NCBI GenBank assembly: GCA_014360015.1
Contig: JACIYJ010000001.1
Coordinates: 1 to 64,000, forward strand
Reading direction: 5' to 3'
Source of the DNA: Candidatus Aminicenantota bacterium
GTDB lineage: Bacteria; Acidobacteriota; Aminicenantia; Aminicenantales; Saccharicenantaceae
DNA: 64,000 bases
Below, piece by piece: positions 1 through 9,360 of the stretch. Positions within the stretch are counted from its first letter, which is position 1. Every line of letters begins with the position of its first letter. Position numbers and translations under genes: made by a program. Below the pieces are notes generated by a model. The model saw only the letters and a program-made list of their open reading frames with translations, made no database searches and was not told the DNA's origin.

Positions 1-124
1 GAAACAACCTGGCTACCTCTGAGATATTCCCCGTCTCCTCATAGGCCCTGATCAGAGCTTTTCTGGCCAGAATGGGTGCACTCTTGCAAAGCTCATAGTA
101 AGTAGGGTATATATTTTCTGTCAT
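1..124 (-). CDS. IS transposase, 5' part (copy 1, cut by window edge)
   Basis: This is the first 41 codons of a DDE transposase whose full copy starts at 25776. Over these 124 bases the two copies differ at one position (base 79 here), so the duplication is recent or has been homogenised. The visible part covers the N-terminus and the start of the helix-turn-helix. The start codon is at 122-124 and its ribosome binding site lies inside a hairpin at 127-183. The rest of the gene lies left of the window, so I cannot say whether the copy is intact. It is transcribed away from this window, opposite in direction to the second copy. Confidence 0.93.
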   Translation of the reverse strand, partial: MTENIYPTYYELCKSAPILARKALIRAYEETGNISEVARLF

Positions 125-126
125 TC

Positions 127-183
127 GGGCTTCCTCCTCCTTTCAGTTAAAATTTTCAACAAAATTTTTAACGGAGGAAGCCC
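127..183 (-). promoter_or_regulatory. Leader hairpin over transposase RBS (copy 1)
   Basis: Bases 173-183 and 127-137 form an 11-bp perfect stem on the transposase strand (GGGCTTCCTCC with GGAGGAAGCCC). An AT-rich inner stem runs through the middle. The purine run that should act as the ribosome binding site is in the 3' arm. It is identical in sequence to the hairpin of copy 2. Confidence 0.75.
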
Positions 184-401
184 TGCTTTTTCAAGTGCCA
201 AGTTTATAAATTTCCCTGCCTCTTCTGCCGAAATTCCTATGGCCGGACTGCCACCCCGCCTCTGCCAAATACTTCCTCTAACCTGGATACTATCTCTTAA
301 CCTGCAAGAAGAAATCTTTTGACATCAGAGCTTATTCTGTTATATAAGAACATAAAAAAAGCTGCCTGGGGTACGGAATAAATTAAAAAAGGAAGCATAA
401 A

Positions 402-1352
402 ATGATTGAAAAGCCCATCCTGAAATTATTCGATAAGCTGGAAGATAATTTTATAAACAGAATCCTCAACCAGACCACTGACTGTTGCTCATTGCTAAAC
501 AGAGAAAAAATATTCCTTTTCTGGAACAAAGCCGCCGAAGACCTGACCGAGTTCAAAAAAGAAGAAATCCTGGGTAAATCCTGCCAATCTGAACCACCGC
601 TCTATCTGGATTCGATGGGCAGAAGTTTATGTTCGGAAAATTGCCTATGCGAACAGGCTATGAAAGACGGCCTGCCCAGAATTGTGGAGGTTTACATCCA
701 GCACAAGAGCGGATATCGGATTCCGATAAAATTGAAAATTATTCCGGTGATGAACTCCGAGGGACAACCCATTGGTGTTGCCGAAATCTTCACCAATTCT
801 ACTCCATCAGTAACTATTCCCCTCCGGATAAACGAACTGGAGAAAATGCAGCTTCTCGACCTGGACACCGGGATTCCCAATCGCCTTTACATGGAAATGT
901 ATTTAAAGAATAAAATCGATGAATATCAGAAATACAACCTGCCCTTTGGTCTGATTTATGCAGACATAGACAACTTTAACAAGATTCAGGAAAGGTTTGG
1001 TCGGTTCAATGCCGCCAAGCTGGTCAGGATGATCGCCCGAACTCTCCATAAAAACATCCGCTACTTTGACGTCGTTTCCCGTTGGGATAATGAAGAATTC
1101 CTGATTGGACTCCTAAACATCGATGAAAACCGCTTAGACATTGTGGCCAACAAACTCCGACTCTTAGTAGCTGAATCTTACATTACCATCGAAACCGGCT
1201 TGCTCAATGCTACCATCTCCATGGGAGCAACCCTTGTCCACCGGTATGACACTGTGGAATCGCTGGTCAAGCGAGCTGAACAGCTGATGCTCCACAGCAA
1301 ATGGCGCGGCCGCAACAAGGTCAGTCTGGCTTTTACCCAGAAAGAAACCTGA
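402..1352 (+). CDS. PAS-GGDEF protein with altered GGDEF motif
   Basis: A two-domain soluble signalling protein of 316 residues. Residues ~20-130 look like a PAS sensor domain and contain a cysteine cluster (C61, C77, C81, C83) of the type that can bind metal or a cluster. Residues ~150-310 are a GGDEF fold with the usual DxLTGIPNR-like entry (DLDTGIPNR). The signature is DNEEF (229-233): the two glycines that hold GTP are replaced by Asp-Asn, although the metal-binding acidic position remains. The RxxD inhibitory-site motif (RYFD, 220-223) is present at the correct five-residue distance. It may therefore bind cyclic di-GMP rather than make it (inference). It is monocistronic; the next gene is on the opposite strand. 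Confidence 0.85.
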   Translation: MIEKPILKLFDKLEDNFINRILNQTTDCCSLLNREKIFLFWNKAAEDLTEFKKEEILGKSCQSEPPLYLDSMGRSLCSENCLCEQAMKDGLPRIVEVYIQHKSGYRIPIKLKIIPVMNSEGQPIGVAEIFTNSTPSVTIPLRINELEKMQLLDLDTGIPNRLYMEMYLKNKIDEYQKYNLPFGLIYADIDNFNKIQERFGRFNAAKLVRMIARTLHKNIRYFDVVSRWDNEEFLIGLLNIDENRLDIVANKLRLLVAESYITIETGLLNATISMGATLVHRYDTVESLVKRAEQLMLHSKWRGRNKVSLAFTQKET

Positions 1353-1357
1353 GCCAG

Positions 1358-1391
1358 AAATAAAACACCCCTTTTCCCTTTGGAAAAGGGG
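1358..1391 (-). terminator. Hairpin terminator for the SH3-domain gene
   Basis: A perfect 10-bp stem, CCCCTTTTCC (1368-1377) with GGAAAAGGGG (1382-1391), has a four-base loop. On the minus strand it is followed by TGTTTTATTT, a usable U-tract, so it suits the gene at 1429-2283. It may also stop transcription from the plus strand, where no U-run follows. Short G-rich direct repeats (TAAAAGGGGG) lie just downstream at about 1408-1428. Confidence 0.7.
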
Positions 1392-1428
1392 CTAAGAAAG
1401 GAGGGGTTAAAAGGGGGTAAAAGGGGGC

Positions 1429-2283
1429 TCAGTTAGAAAAAAACGATTTATACTTTTTGCCGACACATTCAGCGACAAAAGCTACTCGATTATCAGAACC
1501 CGTCAAAATTAAGGCAACTTCCGTATCTCCCACCACCCAGGAAGAGCGAAACTCTAACTGACCGGAGCCAAGGGCTTTTCCCCAGTATTCGTTCTTATTT
1601 TGATAGGTAGGGTCAAGCCAGACTACCCGGTCATTAACCGGCTGCCCAAAACGGCTTTCCAGATAATTCTTAATTTTGAGATAGTCGGAAATGTAATAAT
1701 TATTGTCTGCATAGATATCGAGCAGATGATAACGAGCGGAAATCAGTTCGTTCCGCCAGAAAATGTATTCCACTAAGCATTGTTTGTTCATTATCTCCCG
1801 GCGATATTGATAGACTTCAGTTTCGCCAGATTTTTCCTGAACCAGCGGCCGGCCTTCGACCTCAAAAAGCTTTTCCTGAGACATTCCCCAGAAGACTGGA
1901 AGTTCATATTTTTGATTCAGGTCAAGCTCCTTAGGCTGATAATCCTGCTCACCGGTGGAAATCAATACAGAGTTGACTTCGGGGAAGAGCTTTCTCAGCA
2001 GTTGTTCCTTTACATAACCGGCCAGAGTCTTTCCTTTTTCGGGAGATTGGTAATAGACAAAAATCCAGTCATGCCGGAATTTGACCGGACTGACCTGGGC
2101 CAGAATTTCGCCCGCCGGTACAGCCACCACCACCGGACTTTTCTCATCCGGCTCTAAATGGAGATTAGCTTTCGGAACAACCACCTGGTATCTTTTGGTT
2201 TGAGCCTGAACTAAACCCGCGAAAATAAAAAGTAGGGTTAAAGAAAAAACGACTAATTTCGTCTTAAAAATAATTACCCTCAT
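1429..2283 (-). CDS. Exported SH3-like domain protein
   Basis: About 284 residues. I chose the ATG at 2283 because GGGAAGA precedes it; the reading frame also allows a TTG two codons earlier. The N-terminus has a basic start, a hydrophobic stretch and a VQAQ-like signal peptidase I site. The first ~80 mature residues resemble a bacterial SH3 domain (phrases such as ANLHLEPDEKSPVVVAVPAGE), a fold that often binds cell wall or surface polymers. The remainder has no family I can name. It is probably periplasmic or surface-located. Function is unknown beyond this. Confidence 0.75.
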   Translation of the reverse strand: MRVIIFKTKLVVFSLTLLFIFAGLVQAQTKRYQVVVPKANLHLEPDEKSPVVVAVPAGEILAQVSPVKFRHDWIFVYYQSPEKGKTLAGYVKEQLLRKLFPEVNSVLISTGEQDYQPKELDLNQKYELPVFWGMSQEKLFEVEGRPLVQEKSGETEVYQYRREIMNKQCLVEYIFWRNELISARYHLLDIYADNNYYISDYLKIKNYLESRFGQPVNDRVVWLDPTYQNKNEYWGKALGSGQLEFRSSWVVGDTEVALILTGSDNRVAFVAECVGKKYKSFFSN

Positions 2284-2463
2284 AGCCAAGTCTTCCCTTT
2301 TTAATCCGTTACTTACACTTTTTTCTTTCCACTCACAAGATTATTCCAGGCAGAATTTCAGGCAATACCCCCCGGCGATGATTTAAGGGGGGAAATTTTT
2401 TAACCCTGAAAGACTTCCTCGCAGTTAAGGCAAAAAGGCCGAGTACTTAGTGAATTTAAAAAA

Positions 2464-2535
2464 GCCAGCGAGAGGATTCGAACCTCCGACCCGCTGATTA
2501 CGAATCAGCTGCTCTGCCGACTGAGCTACGCTGGC
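2464..2535 (-). tRNA. tRNA-Thr (anticodon CGT)
   Basis: A complete cloverleaf folds on the minus strand: 7-bp acceptor stem GCCAGCG/CGCTGGC, D-arm, anticodon stem GCTGA/TCAGC with loop TTCGTAA, five-base variable loop and T-arm GGAGG/CCTCT with loop TTCGAAT. The anticodon CGT reads ACG threonine codons. The 3' CCA is not encoded; a T-run follows the acceptor stem directly. Confidence 0.96.
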
Positions 2536-2771
2536 TTACCACGAGATTTCTTAGGGAAAAAGATTATAGCACAGGCATTCTACTGGCGACAATGTTTTGA
2601 AAAGGACGTACTCTGCCAAAAAAATCAGTTTATCCCTTCTCAAAAAGCCATTATTTGATTACAATACTCATCTAAAAGCCAGGTCAACTGGTGGGAGGCG
2701 CTGTTTAAAGCCCGACACAGCTCATACCTCCAGATTAATTCTGGCTGAATTCAATCAGGAATTGGCTCCAG

Positions 2772-5700
2772 ATGTTCATAAAAAAGTTAGAAGTTCAGGG
2801 TTTTAAATCCTTTGCCGACCGGACTAAAATTCTCTTCCATCCAGGAATAACCGCTATCGTTGGCCCCAACGGTACCGGTAAGAGCAATATCGTCGATGCC
2901 ATCCTCTGGGGTCTGGGCGGAATGCGGCTAAAATCAGTCAGGGGTGACCGAACCGAAGATATCATCTTTAACGGTAACGCCAAAAGACCACCCCTGAGCC
3001 TGGCCGACGTAGTCATCACCTTAGGCAATGAAGAAGAACTGGTCATCTCTCATCGGGTTTTTCGCTCGGGTGAGAGCGAATACCGGCTTAACGGCAAAGT
3101 GGTCCGCTTGAAAGACATTCAGGACGAGCTTTGGAAGCACTCCATTGGGGAAAAGGAATATTTTGTCATCGAGCAGGGAGCTATTGGTTCGTTTGTTACG
3201 TCCAAACCTCAGGAAAAAAGAGCCTTAATCGAAGAAGCAGCCGGAACAGCTTACTACAAGGACAAAAAGAGGCAGGCCCAGTCCAAGCTGGAATCAAGCG
3301 AACAGAACCTCATCCGGTTAGAGGATATCATTATTGAAGTGGAAAAATCCAAGAATTCCCTTTATCGGCAAGCCCTGGCTGCTGCCCGTTATCGCCGGTT
3401 GAGAGAAAGGTTGCGGGAACTGACTGCCCATCATTTTTACCGCAAGATGCTCCAACTCGACAGAATCCAGGAAGAAATTAACACCCTTCTGGACCAGGCA
3501 CTGCATCAGGAACAGGAACTAACGGCTAAGGTCAAAGAAGAAGAAAAAGAACTTTCGTCCAGAAGGAAAGAACTCTGGGACCTGGAAAAGCTGCTCAAGG
3601 ACCGTCAGGAAAGAGTTTTCAGCCTTAAAGCCCAGCTCTCGCGGCTGGAAAGTGAAATCGAGCGCGAAAGCAAAAGACTGGAGTATCTGGAAACTGCCAG
3701 AAAAAAAGCTGAGTCTGACCGGGTTGAGCTGGAACAGGAAACCAAGACCATCGAAGCAGAAATAAACGGAATTCTTTCTCAGCTGGCCGAGTTAGAAAGA
3801 GCCCTGGTCTTAAAGACTCAGGCGGCCGAAGAAGGCCGAAATGTTCTGGAAGAAGCCAGAAAACTTGTCCGGAAAGAAGAAGAAGAACTATCCGAGCTCA
3901 GAAAAGTCCAGATGCTGAAAATTCAGGAGAACACCGAAGCCCGGAACAATTTCTTCAGGCTGGAAAGAGAACTCGAACTTTTTCTCAGGCAGGCAGAAAA
4001 GCTCCAGCAGGAAAGAGAAAAGCTGGAATCTCAGAAAAACCAGGTCAAAACTAAGATTCGGGAAATCCAACAAGAAATCGATCATCGCTACCAGGAAAAA
4101 AAAGAAAAGGAAGAAATTCTCAAAACTCTGACTGAAAAACTCACCCACTTAATCCAGGACTTATCTTCGCTGGAAAACCAGCTGGCCCAGCTCAACAGAG
4201 AAATAGAAGAAATTTCCTATCAGGCTCAGGCTCTGAATAAGTTAGCTGAAGCCGAGCGAGATGCCTCTAACCAGAATCTTCTACCCGAAGCTCTTGGCTG
4301 GTTTTCCGAGCTGGTAGAAATTCCCCAGGAAGAGGCAGCTCTCTTTGACCTTTTCTGGAAAGAAGAAGCCAAAGCCCAAGCCTGCCTCCTCGATAATTTC
4401 AAGAAATCTTTTCCATTTGAAATCAAAGGGAATATTCTCCTTCTGGCCGAAAGACCGGACCGGAAGGTGCCTGATAAAATTCTCCAGGAAGAAGGCGTCC
4501 AAGGTCTGCTAAAAAAGAAAATCAAAGTCCGACCGGAACTCCAAAAATATCTCGGCTTGCTGGAAGAAGCGATCATCGTAAATGATATCATGACCGCAGT
4601 TCGCCTCTGGGAAAATTACCCGGAATTCAATTTTATCAGCCTGAATGGGGACCTTCTCTATTCTTCCGGTCTGCTCAGGCTTGGCCAGAAGAAAGAAGGC
4701 TTGTTTGTCCTCAGTCAGGAAAAGAAAAGGCTGGAAAAAGAAACCGAGCGTCTGGAAGCTCAAAGAAGGCCTCTTCTTCAGGAAATCGAAGGAAAAAATA
4801 GAGAAAAGCAGCAGTTAGAAGCTTCCGCTCAAGAGGTTCAGAATCAACTCGAGGCTTTAGACCGGATTCTTTATGATCTTCAGAGGGAAAAGAAGTTTGC
4901 CGAAGCTGAGCTGGAAAAAATTGCCACCAGCCTGAGCATCCTGGAAAAGGAAGAAAGGATTCAGCAGCAGGAAAAAGAGAACCTGACTCAGAAAAAGGAA
5001 ACTGCCTTTTTTGAGCTGCAAAAAACCGAATCCGCTCTCGAAGAAATAAAGGAAAAAATCGGACAAAAAGAAGAAGTACTCAATGAACTTAAGGAGAAAG
5101 AAAGGGCAGAAGAACAGAATTATTATCAGTTAAAGTCGGAACGCGACCTACTTCGGGAGAAAATCAATGGCACCAAAGCTGCTCTTCAATCTCTGGAAAA
5201 AAGGCAGCAGGCTATCAAGAACAAGCTTGGCCTGCTGGAAATGGAAGTCTTTGCCAGTGATGAAGAAAAAAGCAATCTGGCCAGGCTCATCGATGAGCTG
5301 AAGCAAAAGTCTGTCTCCCTGTCAGAAGAAGCCCAAAAGGAAGAAAACGCCTTAGCTGATTTCGAACAGAAGGTTCAGACCCAGCAGAAACAACTGGAAG
5401 AGCTTGAGTCCAGGCTGAAAGAGATCCGGGAGAACGAAGAACAAGCCCGAGATCAAAGGATGAAGCTGGAAATCCGTAAAGCCGAAATAGAAAGAGATCG
5501 GGTCAACCTGGAAGAGACCTGCTGGCAGGAACTTAAGAAAAATCTGATTGAACTCAAGCAGGAAATAGAAGCTTCCGAAAAGCCAGCTCCTGAGATCGCT
5601 GAGAGTGAAGAAATCTCCAGAGCCTTAGCTGAAGAAGGTGAGGGAGAAGAAGCAGAAGAAGAACCAGAAGAAAAGGCTGAAGAAAAACCAAAAGAAAGAA

Positions 5701-6530
5701 GAAGGGGTAAAACCCCGGTTCCAGTTAGGGAACTTTCTGATGAAGACCTGGAAAAAGAACTGGAAGCCACGAGAGAAGCGCTTCAGAGATATCGGGCAGT
5801 CAATCTGATGGCTGAGGAAGAATACCTCGAACAGAAAAAACGCTATGATTTCCTCATCCAGCAGCGCCAGGATCTGCGCGATTCTATTAACTCAACCCAG
5901 GAAGCCATCAAAAAAATTGACGAAGAGAGTAAAACCCAGTTCTTAAAAGCTCTGGAAGAAGTCAACAAAAATTTCCAGGAAATTTTTGCCTTGCTCTTCC
6001 GTGGCGGCACAGCCGAAGTCAAACTCCTCGAACCAGAAAATCCCTTAGAAAGCGGCGTGGAAATCATTGCCCAGCCGCCAGGAAAAAGAGTTCAAAACTT
6101 GACGCTTCTTTCGGGCGGAGAAAAATCTCTAACCAGTCTGGCTTTTCTGTTTGCTCTATTCAGGTATAAACCATCTCCATTTTGCATATTAGATGAAGTG
6201 GATGCTGCTCTGGATGAAGTCAACCTGACCCGTTTCCTCAATCTAATGAAAGCCATCAAGCATCAGACCCAGTTCATCATCATCACCCACAACTACAAGA
6301 CAATGGAAGTGGCTGATTACATTTACGGCACAACCATGGAAGAACCCAACATCACCAAAGTTTATTCAGTCAGGATGGAGAAAAAAGAGAATGCTTCCCT
6401 GAATGAAGAAGCTGGGCAGGCAGCAAATTCTCCCCGGGGGGAAAATTCTCCAAAAGAAGCCACCGGAAAAATTATCGAAGAAAAAGCTGCCGAAGAAACA
6501 GAAAAGGCAAATATTGAAGAGCCAAAATAA
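2772..6530 (+). CDS. smc: Chromosome segregation protein SMC
   Basis: SMC ATPase of 1252 residues, the core of bacterial condensin. It has an N-terminal head with Walker A GPNGTGKSN (31-39), a long coiled coil, a hinge at about residues 500-650, a returning coiled coil, and a C-terminal head with the signature LSGGEKSLT and Walker B ILDEVDAALDE. Walker A carries Thr where most SMCs have Ser. It is somewhat longer than the usual ~1150-1190 residues because of an acidic, Glu/Lys-rich insertion near residues 940-980 and a ~45-residue Glu/Ala-rich tail. No other condensin subunit (ScpA/ScpB) is in the window. Confidence 0.96.
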   Translation: MFIKKLEVQGFKSFADRTKILFHPGITAIVGPNGTGKSNIVDAILWGLGGMRLKSVRGDRTEDIIFNGNAKRPPLSLADVVITLGNEEELVISHRVFRSGESEYRLNGKVVRLKDIQDELWKHSIGEKEYFVIEQGAIGSFVTSKPQEKRALIEEAAGTAYYKDKKRQAQSKLESSEQNLIRLEDIIIEVEKSKNSLYRQALAAARYRRLRERLRELTAHHFYRKMLQLDRIQEEINTLLDQALHQEQELTAKVKEEEKELSSRRKELWDLEKLLKDRQERVFSLKAQLSRLESEIERESKRLEYLETARKKAESDRVELEQETKTIEAEINGILSQLAELERALVLKTQAAEEGRNVLEEARKLVRKEEEELSELRKVQMLKIQENTEARNNFFRLERELELFLRQAEKLQQEREKLESQKNQVKTKIREIQQEIDHRYQEKKEKEEILKTLTEKLTHLIQDLSSLENQLAQLNREIEEISYQAQALNKLAEAERDASNQNLLPEALGWFSELVEIPQEEAALFDLFWKEEAKAQACLLDNFKKSFPFEIKGNILLLAERPDRKVPDKILQEEGVQGLLKKKIKVRPELQKYLGLLEEAIIVNDIMTAVRLWENYPEFNFISLNGDLLYSSGLLRLGQKKEGLFVLSQEKKRLEKETERLEAQRRPLLQEIEGKNREKQQLEASAQEVQNQLEALDRILYDLQREKKFAEAELEKIATSLSILEKEERIQQQEKENLTQKKETAFFELQKTESALEEIKEKIGQKEEVLNELKEKERAEEQNYYQLKSERDLLREKINGTKAALQSLEKRQQAIKNKLGLLEMEVFASDEEKSNLARLIDELKQKSVSLSEEAQKEENALADFEQKVQTQQKQLEELESRLKEIRENEEQARDQRMKLEIRKAEIERDRVNLEETCWQELKKNLIELKQEIEASEKPAPEIAESEEISRALAEEGEGEEAEEEPEEKAEEKPKERRRGKTPVPVRELSDEDLEKELEATREALQRYRAVNLMAEEEYLEQKKRYDFLIQQRQDLRDSINSTQEAIKKIDEESKTQFLKALEEVNKNFQEIFALLFRGGTAEVKLLEPENPLESGVEIIAQPPGKRVQNLTLLSGGEKSLTSLAFLFALFRYKPSPFCILDEVDAALDEVNLTRFLNLMKAIKHQTQFIIITHNYKTMEVADYIYGTTMEEPNITKVYSVRMEKKENASLNEEAGQAANSPRGENSPKEATGKIIEEKAAEETEKANIEEPK

Positions 6531-6573
6531 TTCTCAGCCAATCACATTCCTATAAAACTGAAAAAATCTTTTA

Positions 6574-6610
6574 TTGACTTTTGACTATTTCCTGATATTT
6601 GATATATCAT
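6574..6610 (+). promoter_or_regulatory. Probable promoter of the symporter gene
   Basis: Two overlapping TTGACT hexamers start at 6574 and 6581. TATATC (6603) and TATCAT (6605) lie 16-18 bp downstream of the second. They sit about 110 bp before the symporter start, which suggests an untranslated leader. Confidence 0.45.
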
Positions 6611-6722
6611 TCTGTTCGATGTTAGAAATGTCGGCGTCTGGATTGATTTTTTCGCTGAAAAAATTGATAGAAAAATTTCAATTAATTTACCCTTACTTAA
6701 ACTTTTTTTTCAGGAGGACTGA

Positions 6723-8192
6723 ATGTCATCTTATCTCTACATAATTCTTGCCTATTTACTGGTGCTCACGGTCATCAACTTTCTTCGGGCCAAAAAGATC
6801 AAGAGCCAGGAAGATTTTATGGTTGCGGGCCGGAAGCTTAAATGGTCAGTAATGGTTTTCACTTTAATCTGCACCTGGATTGGCTCCGGAACTTTTATCT
6901 CTGGAGCTGAGTTTGCATCTAAAGCTGGCTTTTCCGCTCTCTGGCTGTCAGCTGGAGCCTGGCTGGGAATAATCCTGATTTACTTTCTGGCCGCCAAAAT
7001 TCAGACCTTCGGTCAATATACCATCGGCGACATCTTAGAAGTCAGGTATGGTCCCTTAGCCAGGCTTTTTGGCGCCGTGGCTCTGGTCATCTCCTTTACC
7101 GCCATCGTCTCCTACCAGTTTGTAGCCGGCGGCTTCATTCTCAATGTGGCCACCGATGGAGCCATCTCTGATAAATTGGGGATTTATTTAGCTGCCACCT
7201 TCGTCATCCTCTTTACTGCCCTCGGCGGGATGGTAGCCGTAGCCTACACTGACCTGCCCAACGGCATTATCATCCTTCTGGCCTGCCTGCTGTCAGTTCC
7301 CTTTGTCTATGCTGCAGCCGGTGGCCTGCAGGGAGCTCAATCGAGCCTGTCGCCTGGGTATTTCTCAGTCATAAACGAACAATTCGGAGCTCATCCTACT
7401 CTCAAAGCTCTGGGATACTTTTTATCGACCATGCTTCTTCTTCTTGGCGTTCAGAGCATGTACCAGAAATTCTACAGCGCTCGCAGTCCCAAAGACGCCA
7501 AAAAAGCGGTAATTTTCTGGACAATCGGAACCATATTTGTAGAGACCGTAGTTGTCATCATTGCCGTTTTCTCTTACAGCAAATTTAAAGACCAGATTGA
7601 CCTCAGCATCCCCAAGGAAGGCGGAAAAGTAGTGCTTCTGGCGGCCCGGAATCTGGTACCTCCACCAATAGGAGTTCTGCTTCTTGGAGCGGCCTGTGCT
7701 GTGGTCATTTCTACCGGAATGAACTATCTCCTTTCGCCTTCGAGTAATCTGATTCGCGATATCTATCAGCGATTCATCAACCGCTCGGCTAATGATAAAA
7801 AGCTGGTAGCCTTGCAAAAAGTTTTCATTGTAGCCATTGGGGTCATAGCCTTTTTCTTTGCTCTCCGCTTGAAATCAGTCTTAGAGATGAGTTATTTCGC
7901 CTACACCATTTATGGCGTGGCCGTCACTCCGGCTCTAATTGCTGCCTTAGCCTGGAAACGAGCGACTAAAGCCGGTGGCTTGGCTTCCATTATTTCCGGA
8001 ACTGTGGTCTGTATCGCCATGAAAATCCTGGCTGAAGTCCTGCCACCAGAAAAGGTCCCGGAGGGCGATCCCTGGGGCATCCCCCTTATTTTCCCAGCCC
8101 TGCTGGTGTCTTTGAGCAGCTTGATTATCGTCAGCTTGCTGACCAAACCGCCCAAGGAAGAGGAGTTGCAAACTTTCTTCCCGAAAAAATAA
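6723..8192 (+). CDS. Sodium:solute symporter family protein
   Basis: A 489-residue membrane protein of the SSS (solute:sodium symporter) family, with about 13 hydrophobic segments. Family features include the early SQEDFMVAGRKL stretch and the GSGTFISGAEFA segment in the second helix, followed by the FGQYTIGDILEVRYG loop. The start is supported by AGGAGG seven bases upstream. The substrate cannot be read from sequence. The next gene, a histone-deacetylase-like amidohydrolase, starts 12 bp after the stop and is probably co-transcribed, so the imported solute might be an acetylated amine or related compound (inference). Confidence 0.9.
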   Translation: MSSYLYIILAYLLVLTVINFLRAKKIKSQEDFMVAGRKLKWSVMVFTLICTWIGSGTFISGAEFASKAGFSALWLSAGAWLGIILIYFLAAKIQTFGQYTIGDILEVRYGPLARLFGAVALVISFTAIVSYQFVAGGFILNVATDGAISDKLGIYLAATFVILFTALGGMVAVAYTDLPNGIIILLACLLSVPFVYAAAGGLQGAQSSLSPGYFSVINEQFGAHPTLKALGYFLSTMLLLLGVQSMYQKFYSARSPKDAKKAVIFWTIGTIFVETVVVIIAVFSYSKFKDQIDLSIPKEGGKVVLLAARNLVPPPIGVLLLGAACAVVISTGMNYLLSPSSNLIRDIYQRFINRSANDKKLVALQKVFIVAIGVIAFFFALRLKSVLEMSYFAYTIYGVAVTPALIAALAWKRATKAGGLASIISGTVVCIAMKILAEVLPPEKVPEGDPWGIPLIFPALLVSLSSLIIVSLLTKPPKEEELQTFFPKK

Positions 8193-8204
8193 ACTTACTC
8201 ATAG

Positions 8205-9245
8205 ATGAAGACCGGTGTAATTTTTGATAAGCGATTTGCCCTGCACGAAATGGGTCAGGACCATATTGAAAGCCCGCTCCGGATTATTGCTCTCCATGAA
8301 GTCATTACTGCCAGACTCAAATCAGGCTTTACCCTCATCGAACCAAGACCGGCAACAGAAGAAGAGCTGACTTTCATCCATCTCCCCTCTTATGTCAGCT
8401 TCCTCAAAGAAACTGCTGGCCGGGGCTATTTTCCCTTTGACCCTGACACAATCGCCGGTCCGAACACCTATGAAATCGCCCGTCTGGCAGCTGGGGCTGG
8501 ACTGGTGGCTGCTGACCTTATTCTGGAAGGCAAATTAGACAACGCCTTCGCTCTGGTCAGACCACCTGGACATCATGCCGAAAGCGGGAAACCGATAGGG
8601 TTCTGCTTTTTCAACAACATCGCTATCACTGCTGAGTATCTCAGGCAAAAAAAATCAATAAAGAAAATCCTGATAGTTGACTGGGACCTTCATCATGGCA
8701 ACGGCACCCAGAAAGCTTTTTATTCATCCAGTCAAGTTCTGTATATCTCTCTTCATCAAAGCCCCCTTTTCCCCGGGACAGGGTCAGCTTCAGAGGTGGG
8801 CGAGAAAGAAGGCGCCGGATACAACCTTAACCTGCCCTTGAGAGCTGGGAAAACCGATGCCGATTATCTGTATCTTTTCCAGAATTTAATCCACCCCGTG
8901 GCTGATATCTTTCAGCCGGAGTTTGTCCTGGTTTCAGCCGGTTTTGACATCATGAGAGGTGACCCTCTTGGACGGATGGAGTTAACAGCTGAAGGCTGCG
9001 GAGATATCACTCAGATTCTCATTAAAATAGCTCGAAAATGGGCCTCAGGCCACCTGATTGTCTTTCTTGAAGGCGGTTATAACCTGAAAGCACTGCAGAA
9101 TGGAGTGGAGGAAGTAATCCTCAGGCTGAGCGGGCAAAAATTCAGAGACCTGCCTGAAGCTAACTGCCCACCCGGTTTAGCTGAAGAAATTAAGCCCATT
9201 CTGAAAATCTTTGAACAATATTGGGGGATTTTACCCCAGAGATGA
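8205..9245 (+). CDS. Histone deacetylase-family amidohydrolase
   Basis: A 346-residue zinc hydrolase of the arginase/deacetylase fold, class II HDAC-like. Bacterial relatives include acetylpolyamine amidohydrolases and AcuC. The hallmarks are present: RPPGHHAE with the catalytic histidine pair H123-H124, the zinc ligands D161 and H163 in VDWDLHHGNGTQ, D248 in SAGFDIM, and the substrate tyrosine in EGGYNL. The length fits a single catalytic domain. It follows a sodium symporter by 12 bp. The likely reaction is removal of acetyl from an acetylated lysine or polyamine, but the substrate is not determined by sequence. Confidence 0.92.
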   Translation: MKTGVIFDKRFALHEMGQDHIESPLRIIALHEVITARLKSGFTLIEPRPATEEELTFIHLPSYVSFLKETAGRGYFPFDPDTIAGPNTYEIARLAAGAGLVAADLILEGKLDNAFALVRPPGHHAESGKPIGFCFFNNIAITAEYLRQKKSIKKILIVDWDLHHGNGTQKAFYSSSQVLYISLHQSPLFPGTGSASEVGEKEGAGYNLNLPLRAGKTDADYLYLFQNLIHPVADIFQPEFVLVSAGFDIMRGDPLGRMELTAEGCGDITQILIKIARKWASGHLIVFLEGGYNLKALQNGVEEVILRLSGQKFRDLPEANCPPGLAEEIKPILKIFEQYWGILPQR

Positions 9246-9360
9246 CAATCGTCATCCAGAATAGACAGCCTGGAAGCCTTCTCTTTTCTTTTTTCCCTTA
9301 ACACCTGACCCCAAATCTGGCATAAAATATGCATATAAAAAAGTGAAAAAGGAGTTCGCC

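Larger units (their letters stand above)
1..295 (-). mobile_element. Insertion sequence copy 1, left-truncated by window
   Basis: Bases 1-196 are the reverse complement of 25704-25899 with one mismatch. Bases 197-281 are colinear with 25619-25703 but match at only 54 of 85 positions without gaps. Bases 282-291 (CCTGGATACT) correspond to the inverted-repeat motif that ends copy 2. The outer border is therefore uncertain: either position 196, where identity collapses, or about 295, where the repeat motif ends. Confidence 0.8.

Noticed and set aside
2597..2806. 69-codon ORF overlapping the start of smc
   Set aside because: It has no ribosome binding site, no recognisable product and runs into the smc coding start in another frame.
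5453..5770. 105-codon minus-strand ORF inside smc
   Set aside because: Serine-rich translation is the antisense image of the Glu/Lys-rich smc coding sequence; no start signal.
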